Shown piece by piece: positions 8,892-17,553 of a stretch of 64,000 nt of DNA (its first letter is position 1; every line of letters starts with the position of its first letter). The notes below the pieces were generated by a model, which was given only the letters and a program-made list of their open reading frames with translations, was not told the origin of the DNA and made no database searches. Both the position numbers and the translations under genes were made by a program. Source of the DNA: Acidobacteriaceae bacterium (GTDB taxonomy: Bacteria > Acidobacteriota > Terriglobia > Terriglobales > Acidobacteriaceae); the NCBI GenBank assembly GCA_025462885.1, contig JAOAPN010000008.1:274953-338952 (forward strand), given 5' to 3'.

Positions 8892-9083
8892 ATGAAGAGA
8901 TTATTGCTGTTAGCATTTAGCGCCATGTTCGTCTTTGCAGCAACTCTCCCGCTTCACGCCCAGGGAGGCTGCGTCAACTCACCTGAAAATCCCACGGTGG
9001 TTCTAGCGGTCGTTGGTTCTGCAGGCGCGTTCTTCGTATCGGCTCGTGCTCGCATCAAGGCTCGCCGTAACGCATCGAAATAA
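8892..9083 (+). CDS. Tiny exported protein with PENPT C-terminal sorting-like tail
   Basis: 63 residues. A Sec signal (MKRLLLLAFSAMFVFAA to about residue 24, ending LHAQ) is followed at once by CVNSPENPTVVLAVV, a second hydrophobic stretch and a basic end (ARIKARRNASK). The order Pro-x-x-Pro motif, hydrophobic helix, Arg-rich tail is that of PEP-CTERM-type sorting signals; here almost nothing of a mature domain remains. The frame is open back to 8862, but the ATG at 8892 has GAGGA just upstream and starts the signal peptide cleanly. Function unknown; probably a member of the short PExPT-tail proteins common in Acidobacteriota. Confidence 0.7.
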   Translation: MKRLLLLAFSAMFVFAATLPLHAQGGCVNSPENPTVVLAVVGSAGAFFVSARARIKARRNASK

Positions 9084-9475
9084 CTCCACCGCACGCCCCC
9101 TCGTCGCAAACCGATTGAATCGAAAGACTTGTCATCGTTCCCTGCTACGGATATAGATTCCCAGCGTTCGTAACCGGCAGAACCCAAAGTTTGGTTCCCT
9201 CAATTCAGGTCGAACCACTCCAATAGAAGTTGTATCCCTACACCCCCGGAATACCCCTCCTGAAACGTCGGTTCAATAGCGAAATATCAAGCATTTCTCT
9301 GTTTTGTTCGTCAAAAATAATTTTTGGTTAACCCTTGACAGCCATCCATTCGAAGGCCCATGCTTGCCATCGCAATCCCAGTGGTCTGACCTTATAGCTT
9401 TTACCTGGCATCGCATAGAGCGCGTCCCAAGCGTCGCGCCGCGTTTTTAACCTTTCTTTCAGAAGAGGCCGCACC
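9084..9475. other. 392-bp intergenic region upstream of the TonB-dependent receptor
   Basis: No ORF with coding character is visible. The second half is A+T richer. It contains a consensus TTGACA at 9335-9340 without a convincing -10 at 16-18 bp, and GGTCTGACC near 9382-9390, which resembles half of a GntR-type operator. The leader ends with AGAAGAGG about 9 bp before the receptor ATG, a plausible ribosome-binding site. Confidence 0.4.
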
Positions 9476-12400
9476 ATGAAGTTCCACCAGCGCTCCCGCC
9501 AAAGCTCTTTCTCTTTTCAGCGCCGCAGCACGCTCCGGATTCCCTCCAACCTGATGGCCCTCGTTATGGTCGTAATGATGCTGTATGCCTCCTCTGCTTT
9601 CGCGCAACTGGCTGGCAAGGGGGCAATCAACGGCCAGATCACCGATGCCACCGGAGCCGCGGTCCCGGGTGCCACGATCGTCATTACCAATAACGCCACC
9701 AACACCCGGCAGACAGCTATCTCCAGCGGATCCGGTGACTACTCGTTCTCCCTCGATCCCGGTAAGTACACCATTGTCGCGACCATGCAGGGCTTCAAGA
9801 CCTTCACCCAGCAGAACGTCACCGTAGACGCTCTGCAGACCTTCTCGGTGAACATCCAGCTCCCTACGGGATCGGCGACTGAGTCCGTCACCGTCACCGA
9901 TGCGCCTCCTGCGCTCGAGACCTCGAACGCCGTTCTCGGCGCCACCATGGAGCAGGAGATGTACTCCGCCCTCCCCATCATCCAGGATGGTGGAGGCCAG
10001 CGCCGCGCTACCGACTTCGCCTCGCTGCTTCCCGGTGTCTCCGCCCAGACCAGCAACGGCAACCTCACCACCAACGCCGGTATCGTCAATGGCGGCGGCA
10101 GCCGTGGAGCGACCTCGGCCATCTACATCAACGGCGTTCCCATCACCTCGGTCGCCGGCGAAGGCGACCCTCGCTTCGTATGGACCTCCATGGCCGTAGA
10201 TGCCATCAACCAGTTCCAGGTCCAGACCGTCGGGTACTCGGCGATCTATGAAGGTCAGGGCGTCCAGAACTATATCGTCAAGAACGGTACCAACCAGATT
10301 CACGGCGTGGTCTACGACTACTTCCGTAACACGGCCCTCGACACCTGGGGCTTCACGGCCCCATCCGTCATCAACCCGCTTACCGGAACTGCGACCAAGC
10401 CCACCGAGCACCAGAATGAGTACGGTGCTTTCTTTGGCTTCCCCATCATCAAGAACAAGCTCTTTGTCTTCGGTGGCTATGAAGGCTATCGCTTCTCCCG
10501 CGTCGTCCCCCAGCAGCAGCAGACTATTCCGACCCTTGCGATGCGCGCGGGTGACTTCACGCAGCAGTTTGCAAGCGGCACGTCGAACCCAGCGAATCTC
10601 TTCGACCCAAACACGACGCAGTGCACCACGGCGGCCTGCAGTGCCTATACGCGTACTCCGTTCCAGGGTCTGAAGAACGGTATCCCCACCAACAATGTCA
10701 TTCCCGCCTCGCGCTTCTCAGCAGCAGCGCTCAATATGCAGAAGTTCCTGCCGGCTCCGGTAAATGGCGATCTCGCCAATAACTACGTCACCAACTACGG
10801 AACGGGTCTCAGCAACTGGACTACAACCAACCGCATCGACTACACGATCAACCAGAAGCAGGCCATTTCCGCCGTCATAGCCTTTGGACGGCAGTCCACC
10901 ACGGCACCTGCGGCGGTCACCGTCAGCTCCGGGTCGACCACCAACGGCATGCCGCCGCCTTACATTTCGTCGCAGCAGTTCGCGCCGAAGACCAAGGTCT
11001 TCCTCTTCGAACACACCTACGCCATTAACCCGAGAATCACCAATCAGTTCAAGTACGGCTATGGTCGCTACGATGGTCCCGGCTATAACCAGGACAACGG
11101 CGGAGCCTTCGCCGCAACAGCTCTTGGTTTCCAGGGTCTTCCCGCCGGACAGGCATCCACCTCCTTTCCCACTGTCACGTTCGCAGGCAACACCAACATC
11201 AACCGTTGGGCTGGGTACTCCTCCAACCGGCCAGTAGCCTCCGGGTACGTTCTCGTCGATAACGTCCAGTGGAACAAGGGCAAGCACTCCATCACCATCG
11301 GTGGCGAACTCGCCTGGCTGCAGTACAACTACCTGGTCAATGCTACTGGCGTAAACCCATTGCAGCTCAGCTTCTCCAACTCCGCGACCGGAGGCTACAA
11401 CGGCAGCACGACCCTCATCAGCACCACCGGCCAGGGCTACGCCAGCTTTCTCATTGGCGCTCCCAACAGCGGCAGCTTCACGCTGTCTGCCGTGCCCGAG
11501 ACCGGCGGTCGCTTCCGTCCCATCTCTCCCTACGTGCAGGACAACTGGAAGGTAACCTCCAAACTTACGCTCGACCTCGGTCTCCGCTGGGACTACTACC
11601 CAACCTACAAAGAAGTTAAGGATCGCTTCTCCTACTTCGATCCGAACAAGGCTAACCCGCTCACCGGAACGCCCGGTGCTCTTGCCTTTGGTGGAAGCGG
11701 AACCGGTGGCTGCAACTGCCGCCAGCCCGTCAACGACTTCATGAAGAACTTCGGTCCCCGCATCGGCTTCGCTTATCAGCCCGATCCCAAGACCGTCTTC
11801 CGCGGCAGCTACGCGGTCATCTACACCCATGGAAACAATAACGGCGGCAGCGCCCAGTCCCGCCAGGGTTCTGGCCTGCAGGGCTTCAGCACCACCCCCA
11901 CCACCTCCTTCAATTCACCTACCGCCGGCCAGACCGGCAATCAGTACTGGCAGATCGACACCCCGTTCCCGGCCTACACCGCGCCTCCGACCCTGGACGC
12001 TGGACTCGGCACTTACTACACCACCAACAGCACCGCAGCCGCGCAGAGCGTCACGTACGCGGATCCCTACTACGGCGGCCGCGCTCCCCAGTTCGTCAAC
12101 TGGAGCTTCGGTCTCCAACGTGAGATCACCAAGGACATGACCCTGACCATCAGCTACGTCGGCTCGCAGGGACACTTCCTGACGCCGGACAGCCTCACCG
12201 GACGCGGCAAGTGGGCCAATCAGCTCGATCCGAAATACCTCGGCCTCGGAAGTCAGCTTAGCAACGCCGTCTCCTCAACCGCCGGTAAGGCAACCATGGC
12301 GGCGCAGGGCTTCAGCCTTCCCTATGCCACATTCGGTGGAGTCGGCAACCCGAGCATCACCCAGTTGCTCAAGCCTTTCCCCCAGTACAGCGGCGTCAAC

Positions 12401-13282
12401 GATTCTTTCGGATTCGTCGGCAATACCCGCTACCACGCCCTGCAGGTCTACCTCAACCAGCGCCTCTCACGCGGTCTCACGTTCATGACCAACTACACCT
12501 GGTCGCGTTCGATCGACAACAACGGCACCTTCCGCTCCGGCTACGATATCCCGGCAGCCTTCGCGTCGGATGGGAGAGCACACGCAGCCCGTTCGCTGGA
12601 TAGAAGTCTCTCGATCGGCGACCAGCGGCACAAGTTCGTCATCACCGGGGCCTACGATCTTCCGTTCGGCAAGGGAGAGTTCGGCGGCAGCCACTTCATC
12701 ACCCGCGCGCTCTTTGGCGGCTACAAGCTTTCGACGATCTTCCAGGCCTACTCCGGATCGCCCGTAGCTGTCACCATGAACACCTGCAACACCAACCCTT
12801 CGCAGAGCGCTTGCGAACCGGTTCTCAACCCCAACTACACCGGTAACGGTAAGCTGAAGGGCACGCTGCCTTTCACCGCCGCCAACCTCAGCAAGCAGCA
12901 GTTCCTCGATCCTGCCGCCTTCGTCAAGACGCCGGACTACCAGTTCAGCACCCTTGCCCGTACCGCTCCGCTGTCGGGTCTCTTTCAGCCGCCCAACTAC
13001 AAGCTCGACCTCAGCCTGCGTCGCAGCTTCAACATCCCCACCGGCGGTCTGCATGAAGGGACCAAACTCAGCATCCAGGCCGATATGTTCAACGTCACCA
13101 ACCACACCCACTTCGTCTACAGCGCATCCAGTGCGCCTCTGACGAGCTGGAACGGCCCAACCCTCGCGCAGGTCGGAACCTCCACGGCGCCCGCCTATTC
13201 CACCAGCTACGGACAGCTCTCCGTAGACGGCAACGCTCCTACCAACCGCGCCGTACAACTCGCTGCCCGCATCGAGTTCTAA
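9476..13282 (+). CDS. Oar-like TonB-dependent outer-membrane receptor with CarboxypepD-reg-like domain
   Basis: Large outer-membrane transporter/adhesin-like receptor typical of Acidobacteriota, probably for glycan or other large substrates. 1268 residues. A signal peptide with an extended basic N-region ends near residue 43 (SSAFAQ). A carboxypeptidase-regulatory-like beta-sandwich follows at about 48-130 (GQITDATGAAVPGATIVI, then DPGKYTIVATMQGFK), then a plug-like region at about 140-270 and a long beta-barrel ending in Phe (AARIEF), as expected for outer-membrane insertion. No SusD-like partner lies beside it, unlike Bacteroidetes systems. It is flanked upstream by a 392-bp regulatory gap and downstream by a strong hairpin, so it is probably monocistronic. 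Confidence 0.93.
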   Translation: MKFHQRSRQSSFSFQRRSTLRIPSNLMALVMVVMMLYASSAFAQLAGKGAINGQITDATGAAVPGATIVITNNATNTRQTAISSGSGDYSFSLDPGKYTIVATMQGFKTFTQQNVTVDALQTFSVNIQLPTGSATESVTVTDAPPALETSNAVLGATMEQEMYSALPIIQDGGGQRRATDFASLLPGVSAQTSNGNLTTNAGIVNGGGSRGATSAIYINGVPITSVAGEGDPRFVWTSMAVDAINQFQVQTVGYSAIYEGQGVQNYIVKNGTNQIHGVVYDYFRNTALDTWGFTAPSVINPLTGTATKPTEHQNEYGAFFGFPIIKNKLFVFGGYEGYRFSRVVPQQQQTIPTLAMRAGDFTQQFASGTSNPANLFDPNTTQCTTAACSAYTRTPFQGLKNGIPTNNVIPASRFSAAALNMQKFLPAPVNGDLANNYVTNYGTGLSNWTTTNRIDYTINQKQAISAVIAFGRQSTTAPAAVTVSSGSTTNGMPPPYISSQQFAPKTKVFLFEHTYAINPRITNQFKYGYGRYDGPGYNQDNGGAFAATALGFQGLPAGQASTSFPTVTFAGNTNINRWAGYSSNRPVASGYVLVDNVQWNKGKHSITIGGELAWLQYNYLVNATGVNPLQLSFSNSATGGYNGSTTLISTTGQGYASFLIGAPNSGSFTLSAVPETGGRFRPISPYVQDNWKVTSKLTLDLGLRWDYYPTYKEVKDRFSYFDPNKANPLTGTPGALAFGGSGTGGCNCRQPVNDFMKNFGPRIGFAYQPDPKTVFRGSYAVIYTHGNNNGGSAQSRQGSGLQGFSTTPTTSFNSPTAGQTGNQYWQIDTPFPAYTAPPTLDAGLGTYYTTNSTAAAQSVTYADPYYGGRAPQFVNWSFGLQREITKDMTLTISYVGSQGHFLTPDSLTGRGKWANQLDPKYLGLGSQLSNAVSSTAGKATMAAQGFSLPYATFGGVGNPSITQLLKPFPQYSGVNDSFGFVGNTRYHALQVYLNQRLSRGLTFMTNYTWSRSIDNNGTFRSGYDIPAAFASDGRAHAARSLDRSLSIGDQRHKFVITGAYDLPFGKGEFGGSHFITRALFGGYKLSTIFQAYSGSPVAVTMNTCNTNPSQSACEPVLNPNYTGNGKLKGTLPFTAANLSKQQFLDPAAFVKTPDYQFSTLARTAPLSGLFQPPNYKLDLSLRRSFNIPTGGLHEGTKLSIQADMFNVTNHTHFVYSASSAPLTSWNGPTLAQVGTSTAPAYSTSYGQLSVDGNAPTNRAVQLAARIEF

Positions 13283-13299
13283 CCTCAACCGATCAAAAC

Positions 13300-13345
13300 A
13301 AGTGCCCCATGCTTTGCAGATAGGACTGCGAAGTATGGGGCACTT
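13300..13345. terminator. Strong hairpin after the TonB-dependent receptor
   Basis: AAGTGCCCCAT (13300-13310) and ATGGGGCACTT (13335-13345) are perfect 11-bp arms. The loop itself pairs further (CTTTGCAG with CTGCGAAG, one G-U pair), giving a stem of about 19 bp. It lies 18 bp after the receptor stop and 25 bp after the convergent zinc-finger gene's stop, and can serve both strands. Confidence 0.7.
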
Positions 13346-13369
13346 TGTTATTGGAAGGCATTGCCGAAC

Positions 13370-13636
13370 TCAATCCAGCTCGAACATAATCTCGTCCACA
13401 AAACACCAGTACCAGGTGTCTCCGGGCTCGATCGAACGCATCACCGGATGCTTGCTCGTATGGAAATGTTTCGTAGCGTGCTTGCCAATCGAAGAGTCGC
13501 AGCATCCCACATGCCCGCACTTCGTACAGAGCCGCAGATGAACCCAGGACTGCCCGATCTTCAGGCACTCCTCACAGCCGTGCGAATGCGCACGGCGAAC
13601 CTTGATCGTATCGAGATGACTACAGGAAGCGCTCAT
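13370..13636 (-). CDS. UBP-type zinc-finger protein
   Basis: 88 residues, almost entirely one UBP/BUZ zinc finger: CSHLD at the N-terminus, CEECLKIGQSWVHLRLCTKCGHVGCCDSS in the middle and HATKHFHTSKHPVMRS later provide the Cys/His ligands. In eukaryotes this fold binds ubiquitin C-termini; bacterial single-domain versions are common in soil bacteria and have no established role. Convergent with the receptor gene and 39 bp upstream, in transcription order, lies the next small gene. Confidence 0.88.
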   Translation of the reverse strand: MSASCSHLDTIKVRRAHSHGCEECLKIGQSWVHLRLCTKCGHVGCCDSSIGKHATKHFHTSKHPVMRSIEPGDTWYWCFVDEIMFELD

Positions 13637-13675
13637 ACGAGCCAGTCTACTCCGGGGGCGGTCAACCGATAAACC

Positions 13676-13951
13676 CTACATGATTCGAAACCGCTCCCGC
13701 ATCAGCCGCTGAAATCGCGGACGCCAGATCAGCTCGTACGCCAGCTCTTTCCCCGGAAACATCGCCAGCGCTGCCTTCCTGCTATCGGCAACCATCTGCG
13801 CGGCGTCATCGATGCTCAGGCTCGTATCCGTTGCGATTACCTGCATCACCATGTTCATCATCATCTGCAGGCGACGAATCAGCTTTTGCTCCTCGGCCTG
13901 CTCCTCTGGGCTCATCGCTTCATCTGCCGTCACCGCCCGGGTAAGGTCCAT
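13676..13951 (-). CDS. Small unknown protein, helical
   Basis: 91 residues from the ATG at 13951, chosen because AGAGGAGG lies about 9 bp upstream; a GTG at 13975 would add 8 residues without a ribosome-binding site. Sequence is Met-rich in the middle (LQMMMNMVMQVI) and ends WRPRFQRLMRERFRIM. It looks all-helical and soluble. I do not recognise a family. It is followed 39 bp later by the UBP zinc-finger gene and may be cotranscribed with it. Confidence 0.6.
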   Translation of the reverse strand: MDLTRAVTADEAMSPEEQAEEQKLIRRLQMMMNMVMQVIATDTSLSIDDAAQMVADSRKAALAMFPGKELAYELIWRPRFQRLMRERFRIM

Positions 13952-14025
13952 TGCAGAGCCTCCTCTGCTCCACAACTTACTCCCTTACTCGGAATAGCTC
14001 CAAGCATCTTGTTTGGTACCAGCGT

Positions 14026-14568
14026 TCAGATTCGACTGCGCCGCCGCACCGCGCTGGCCACCCCGGCTGCGCCGGTTCCAAGCAACACCAGCGTGCCCGG
14101 CTCCGGAACCGTCGTAATCTGCCCACGAATTTCTCCTCCCGGAAAGTTCGCATTGTGAATGTTCGTATAAGCGTTACCGGAATTGAACGCAGCTATCAGT
14201 GCTGCCTCCGTCCCACCGCCGCTGAAGGCGAAGGTAGAGAGATCGAACGTATTGGTATAGGTGCCGGAGGTTGCGTTCGGGAAGGCCGAAAATGGAACCA
14301 CCACCGGAGCGTTCACCCCCACCAGCGCACAGCAATGAATATGCGCAGCAGCGGCCGGAGCAGACAAACCGCTGAACGTCAGGTCCATCGTGAGAATATC
14401 GCCCGTCAGCGTGTAGGTGACGAAACCGGTCGCCGTCGAAGCATTCGCGGGATTTTCTCCGCTGCCGGTCAACGTTGCCGTGTAAGTGATCGTGGAGGCA
14501 AGGCCCGTCGCTGCATAGCTCAAAGCCATCAGGAACGCGCAGGTCGATACAATTTTCTTCAGGTTCAT
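14026..14568 (-). CDS. CHRD-domain protein with PEP-CTERM sorting signal
   Basis: 180 residues. Signal peptide at 1-24. The central domain has the CHRD pattern, with TATLTGSGENPAN at the start, AHIHCCALVGVNAPVVV in the middle and NIHNANFPGGEIRGQI at the end. The C-terminus is a textbook PEP-CTERM: VPEPGTLVLLGTGAAGVASA followed by VRRRSRI. Such proteins are exported and processed at the envelope by an exosortase; no exosortase gene is in this window. CHRD function in bacteria is not established. A GGACA element precedes the ATG. Confidence 0.9.
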   Translation of the reverse strand: MNLKKIVSTCAFLMALSYAATGLASTITYTATLTGSGENPANASTATGFVTYTLTGDILTMDLTFSGLSAPAAAAHIHCCALVGVNAPVVVPFSAFPNATSGTYTNTFDLSTFAFSGGGTEAALIAAFNSGNAYTNIHNANFPGGEIRGQITTVPEPGTLVLLGTGAAGVASAVRRRSRI

Positions 14569-14790
14569 GGAAATGTCCTCGTAGTCAGAAGTAGCGAGGC
14601 GGAGACACGCGAGCCGCCCATGCCATGCTGCGGGGCCGTGAGGAGGTATCGAGACGAGTCATTCAAGCTCGCCGAAAATCCTCAACTCAATACCCGACGA
14701 GTGTATGCCGATGCGGCCCCATCCAAACGTTAAAAGTTGTCATTTTTATGTCACACGATTACCCGGCGACTTTGGACTACAAGCGCGAAC

Positions 14791-17523
14791 TTAGCGACTC
14801 AACTCCCGGATCCCGCCCTTCTCATCCAGCAAAAACGTTACCAGCCCAAACTCATCCGTCCGGTAGAGCCTCGTATGCGCCAACGCCAGCCTCTCGATCA
14901 CCTCGAACCGCGGATGCCCGAAGGCATTGTTCTGTCCCACGGAAACCACCGCGTCCCGGGGCGCAACCGCGGCCAGAAACTCCGCTGTCGTAGAACTTCG
15001 GCTCCCATGATGCCCTACCTTTAACAGCGTCACCGGCGCAAGAGCGCCATGCGCCACCATCTCCCGCTCACTCGCAGCTTCGGCATCTCCTTCCAGCAAC
15101 ACCGAAGCCTTGCCGTACTCCAGCCGCAGCACCAGCGAGTCGTCGTTCTGCGGATCCCCCGCGTGAGCGTACTCGAACGTCGGTGAGAGCACCTTCACAT
15201 CCACGCCGCTCCACCGCATCGCATCCTCCGCCCGATACCGCCGCACCGCCACCCCAAGTTCCGCAGCCTCTGCCAGCAGCGCCCGGTACGCCACCGAGTC
15301 CGCATCCACCCCAACCCAAAGCTCCCTCGGTCGAAAGCTCCGCATCACCGCCGCCATTCCGCCCATGTGATCGCTGTGGGCATGGCTCAACACCATGACA
15401 TCCAGGCGCCGAATCCGCCGCGACCACAGGTACGGCGATACCACTTCCTCCCCCACATCGAACGCAGCCTGCGCCTCGGCCGCCTCTTTCACTCCGCCGA
15501 CTGGGCCACCCGCATCCACCAGCATGGTCTGGCCCTCCGGACTCACCACCAGCAGGGAATCGCCCTGCCCCACATCGATCGCCGTTACCTCCAACATCCC
15601 CGGCGACATCACCGCCGCCTCTGGCCAAAGCACCAACACGGCAACCAATGGAAGCATCGCAACCACCACCCAACTCCAGCCTCGCCTCCTTACTGCCCAG
15701 CAGCATCCTGCCCAGGCCAAAACCGCCGCCACCATTACCCAATCCATCGGCGCAGGAACCCGCACATCTGCGACCCGGACATGACTCATCGCCCCGACCG
15801 TACCTCGAACCCCATGCAGCAGCAGAGCCGTAACCGCTCCCGGCAAAACCGCCACCCACGAACTCACCAGACTCGTCGCAAACGTCAGCACCCCCATCGG
15901 AGCCAGCACCGCCACCATCGGCACACTCAACATATTCGCCGGCAGCGCGAACGGAGTCGCCCGATGGAAGTACACCGCCATCGGCAGCACCATCACCATC
16001 TCCACCACCAGCCCCAGCATCGCCAACTCCGCTATCCAGATCCCGCACCGCACCAGCACCACCGGAACCCAATACGCCCAGCGCCCCAGCACCGCAGCCA
16101 GCCCCTCACCCCAGAGCCGCAGCATCACGCGAAACTGCGCGACCCTCGGCTCCATCCGCGAATCCAGCCACTCATCGCGCAGCCCTCGCCCGGCGCGCCC
16201 ATACGGAATCAGGCTCCGCTCACCCAGTGGCACTGCAATCCCGCCGATCGCCATCACCGCAAGGAACGTCATCTGAAAGCTCGACTCAAACAAAGCCCCC
16301 GGCGACCACACCAGCACTCCCAACGCCGCCGCACCGAGCCCGTTCAGCACATTGCGGTCCCGTGAGAGCAGCCTCGCCACTAGGAAGAGAGCGGTCATCC
16401 AAAGCGCCCGCTGCACCGGCGCACCGAACCCCGTCAGCACGGCATACAGCGTCGCCAGCCCCAGCGTCAGCCACGTCGCCAGCCACTCCCGCAGCCGGAG
16501 CCTCCGCGCCATCCAGAACACCGCTCCCGCCAGCAACGTCACGTGCATCCCCGAGACCACAAACAGATGAAACGACCCGGTACGCTGAAATCCGATCCGC
16601 TGCGTCTGAGTCAGTCCAGCGCGGTCGCCAAACAGCATCGCCTTCAACATCCCGGCATCATCGCTGCTCAGACGCATACCTTGCGGCAGACTCCGATTCG
16701 CAACCGAAGCAACAAATCCATCCATGCGCCCAGCCGCCCAACTCTGCGCCGCATAGATCCTGCACTGTAGACTTGCAGCACCACGTTCGATCCGCTTCAG
16801 CATCGCCACTCGCACATTCGCATGAACCCCAATGCCTTGCGCCAGCAGATAGTCCGCATACTGCCACGCCCCCGGATCGCGATATCGCTCCGGTACGCGC
16901 ATCTGCATCGGAGCCTCAATCCCATCGCCGCACCGCAACTCGGGCAGCGTCTTGCCCTGTGCCATCACCGTAACCCGCACGCCCCCCTGCACCGTGACCA
17001 TCCGCGCAATATCCGGCGTCACATCTTCGACCGCATCCACCGCAACATCGATCGACATCGCTGCCGGAGCCTCGGCCTCCTGAAACTGCGTCGTATCACT
17101 ATCCTGATCGGCTGCCACCCGTGCAGCCAGCGGCCGTACCCGCACTACATGTCCCCGCACTGCGCGACTCAGTCCATCGGCGTAGTGGATCAGCGAGCTC
17201 TGCTGCTCAGGAACCGGCTGCACTCCTGCAGAGCCCATTCCCACCAGCATCCACACGCCTGCCAGCGGGACCAGCACCACGCGCAACCCACTCCGCAGAG
17301 CCAACAGCACCAGCCCAGCGAGGACCACCAGCGCGATCAGCAGCAGTACCGCAGGCCGGCCATTGCGCGCCGCGACTTCACCCAATGCAAAGCAAATCGC
17401 AGCAGCCAGCAAGGGTACTCGCCGAAACTCCAGCGGCTCAACCCGCACGCTTCCGCGAGCCCAGAGTTCAGGGTTCGGACTGTCCTTCCACTCGGTCGTC
17501 GAAGCTCTACCTGCGGACCGCAT
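14791..17523 (-). CDS. comEC: ComEC/Rec2-family DNA uptake channel protein
   Basis: Inner-membrane channel for single-stranded DNA entry during natural transformation. 910 residues: N-terminal membrane/OB-like region (about 20-200), a competence domain with many membrane helices and the motif VVSGMHVTLLAGA at about 320-332, and a C-terminal metallo-beta-lactamase-like nuclease domain with SHAHSDHMGGM near residue 712 and LKVGHHGSRSSTTAEF. All three parts are intact. It lies 30 bp downstream of the RlmD-like gene on the same strand. comF is 31 kb away in this window, so competence genes are scattered. Confidence 0.92.
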   Translation of the reverse strand: MRSAGRASTTEWKDSPNPELWARGSVRVEPLEFRRVPLLAAAICFALGEVAARNGRPAVLLLIALVVLAGLVLLALRSGLRVVLVPLAGVWMLVGMGSAGVQPVPEQQSSLIHYADGLSRAVRGHVVRVRPLAARVAADQDSDTTQFQEAEAPAAMSIDVAVDAVEDVTPDIARMVTVQGGVRVTVMAQGKTLPELRCGDGIEAPMQMRVPERYRDPGAWQYADYLLAQGIGVHANVRVAMLKRIERGAASLQCRIYAAQSWAAGRMDGFVASVANRSLPQGMRLSSDDAGMLKAMLFGDRAGLTQTQRIGFQRTGSFHLFVVSGMHVTLLAGAVFWMARRLRLREWLATWLTLGLATLYAVLTGFGAPVQRALWMTALFLVARLLSRDRNVLNGLGAAALGVLVWSPGALFESSFQMTFLAVMAIGGIAVPLGERSLIPYGRAGRGLRDEWLDSRMEPRVAQFRVMLRLWGEGLAAVLGRWAYWVPVVLVRCGIWIAELAMLGLVVEMVMVLPMAVYFHRATPFALPANMLSVPMVAVLAPMGVLTFATSLVSSWVAVLPGAVTALLLHGVRGTVGAMSHVRVADVRVPAPMDWVMVAAVLAWAGCCWAVRRRGWSWVVVAMLPLVAVLVLWPEAAVMSPGMLEVTAIDVGQGDSLLVVSPEGQTMLVDAGGPVGGVKEAAEAQAAFDVGEEVVSPYLWSRRIRRLDVMVLSHAHSDHMGGMAAVMRSFRPRELWVGVDADSVAYRALLAEAAELGVAVRRYRAEDAMRWSGVDVKVLSPTFEYAHAGDPQNDDSLVLRLEYGKASVLLEGDAEAASEREMVAHGALAPVTLLKVGHHGSRSSTTAEFLAAVAPRDAVVSVGQNNAFGHPRFEVIERLALAHTRLYRTDEFGLVTFLLDEKGGIRELSR

Positions 17524-17553
17524 CTGCCGTTCATTTCATCACAGATGACCGCA

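Noticed and set aside
9335..9363. Consensus promoter starting at TTGACA before the TonB-dependent receptor
   Set aside because: No acceptable -10 hexamer at 16-18 bp; the -35-like sequence alone is not enough, so it is only mentioned in the intergenic entry.
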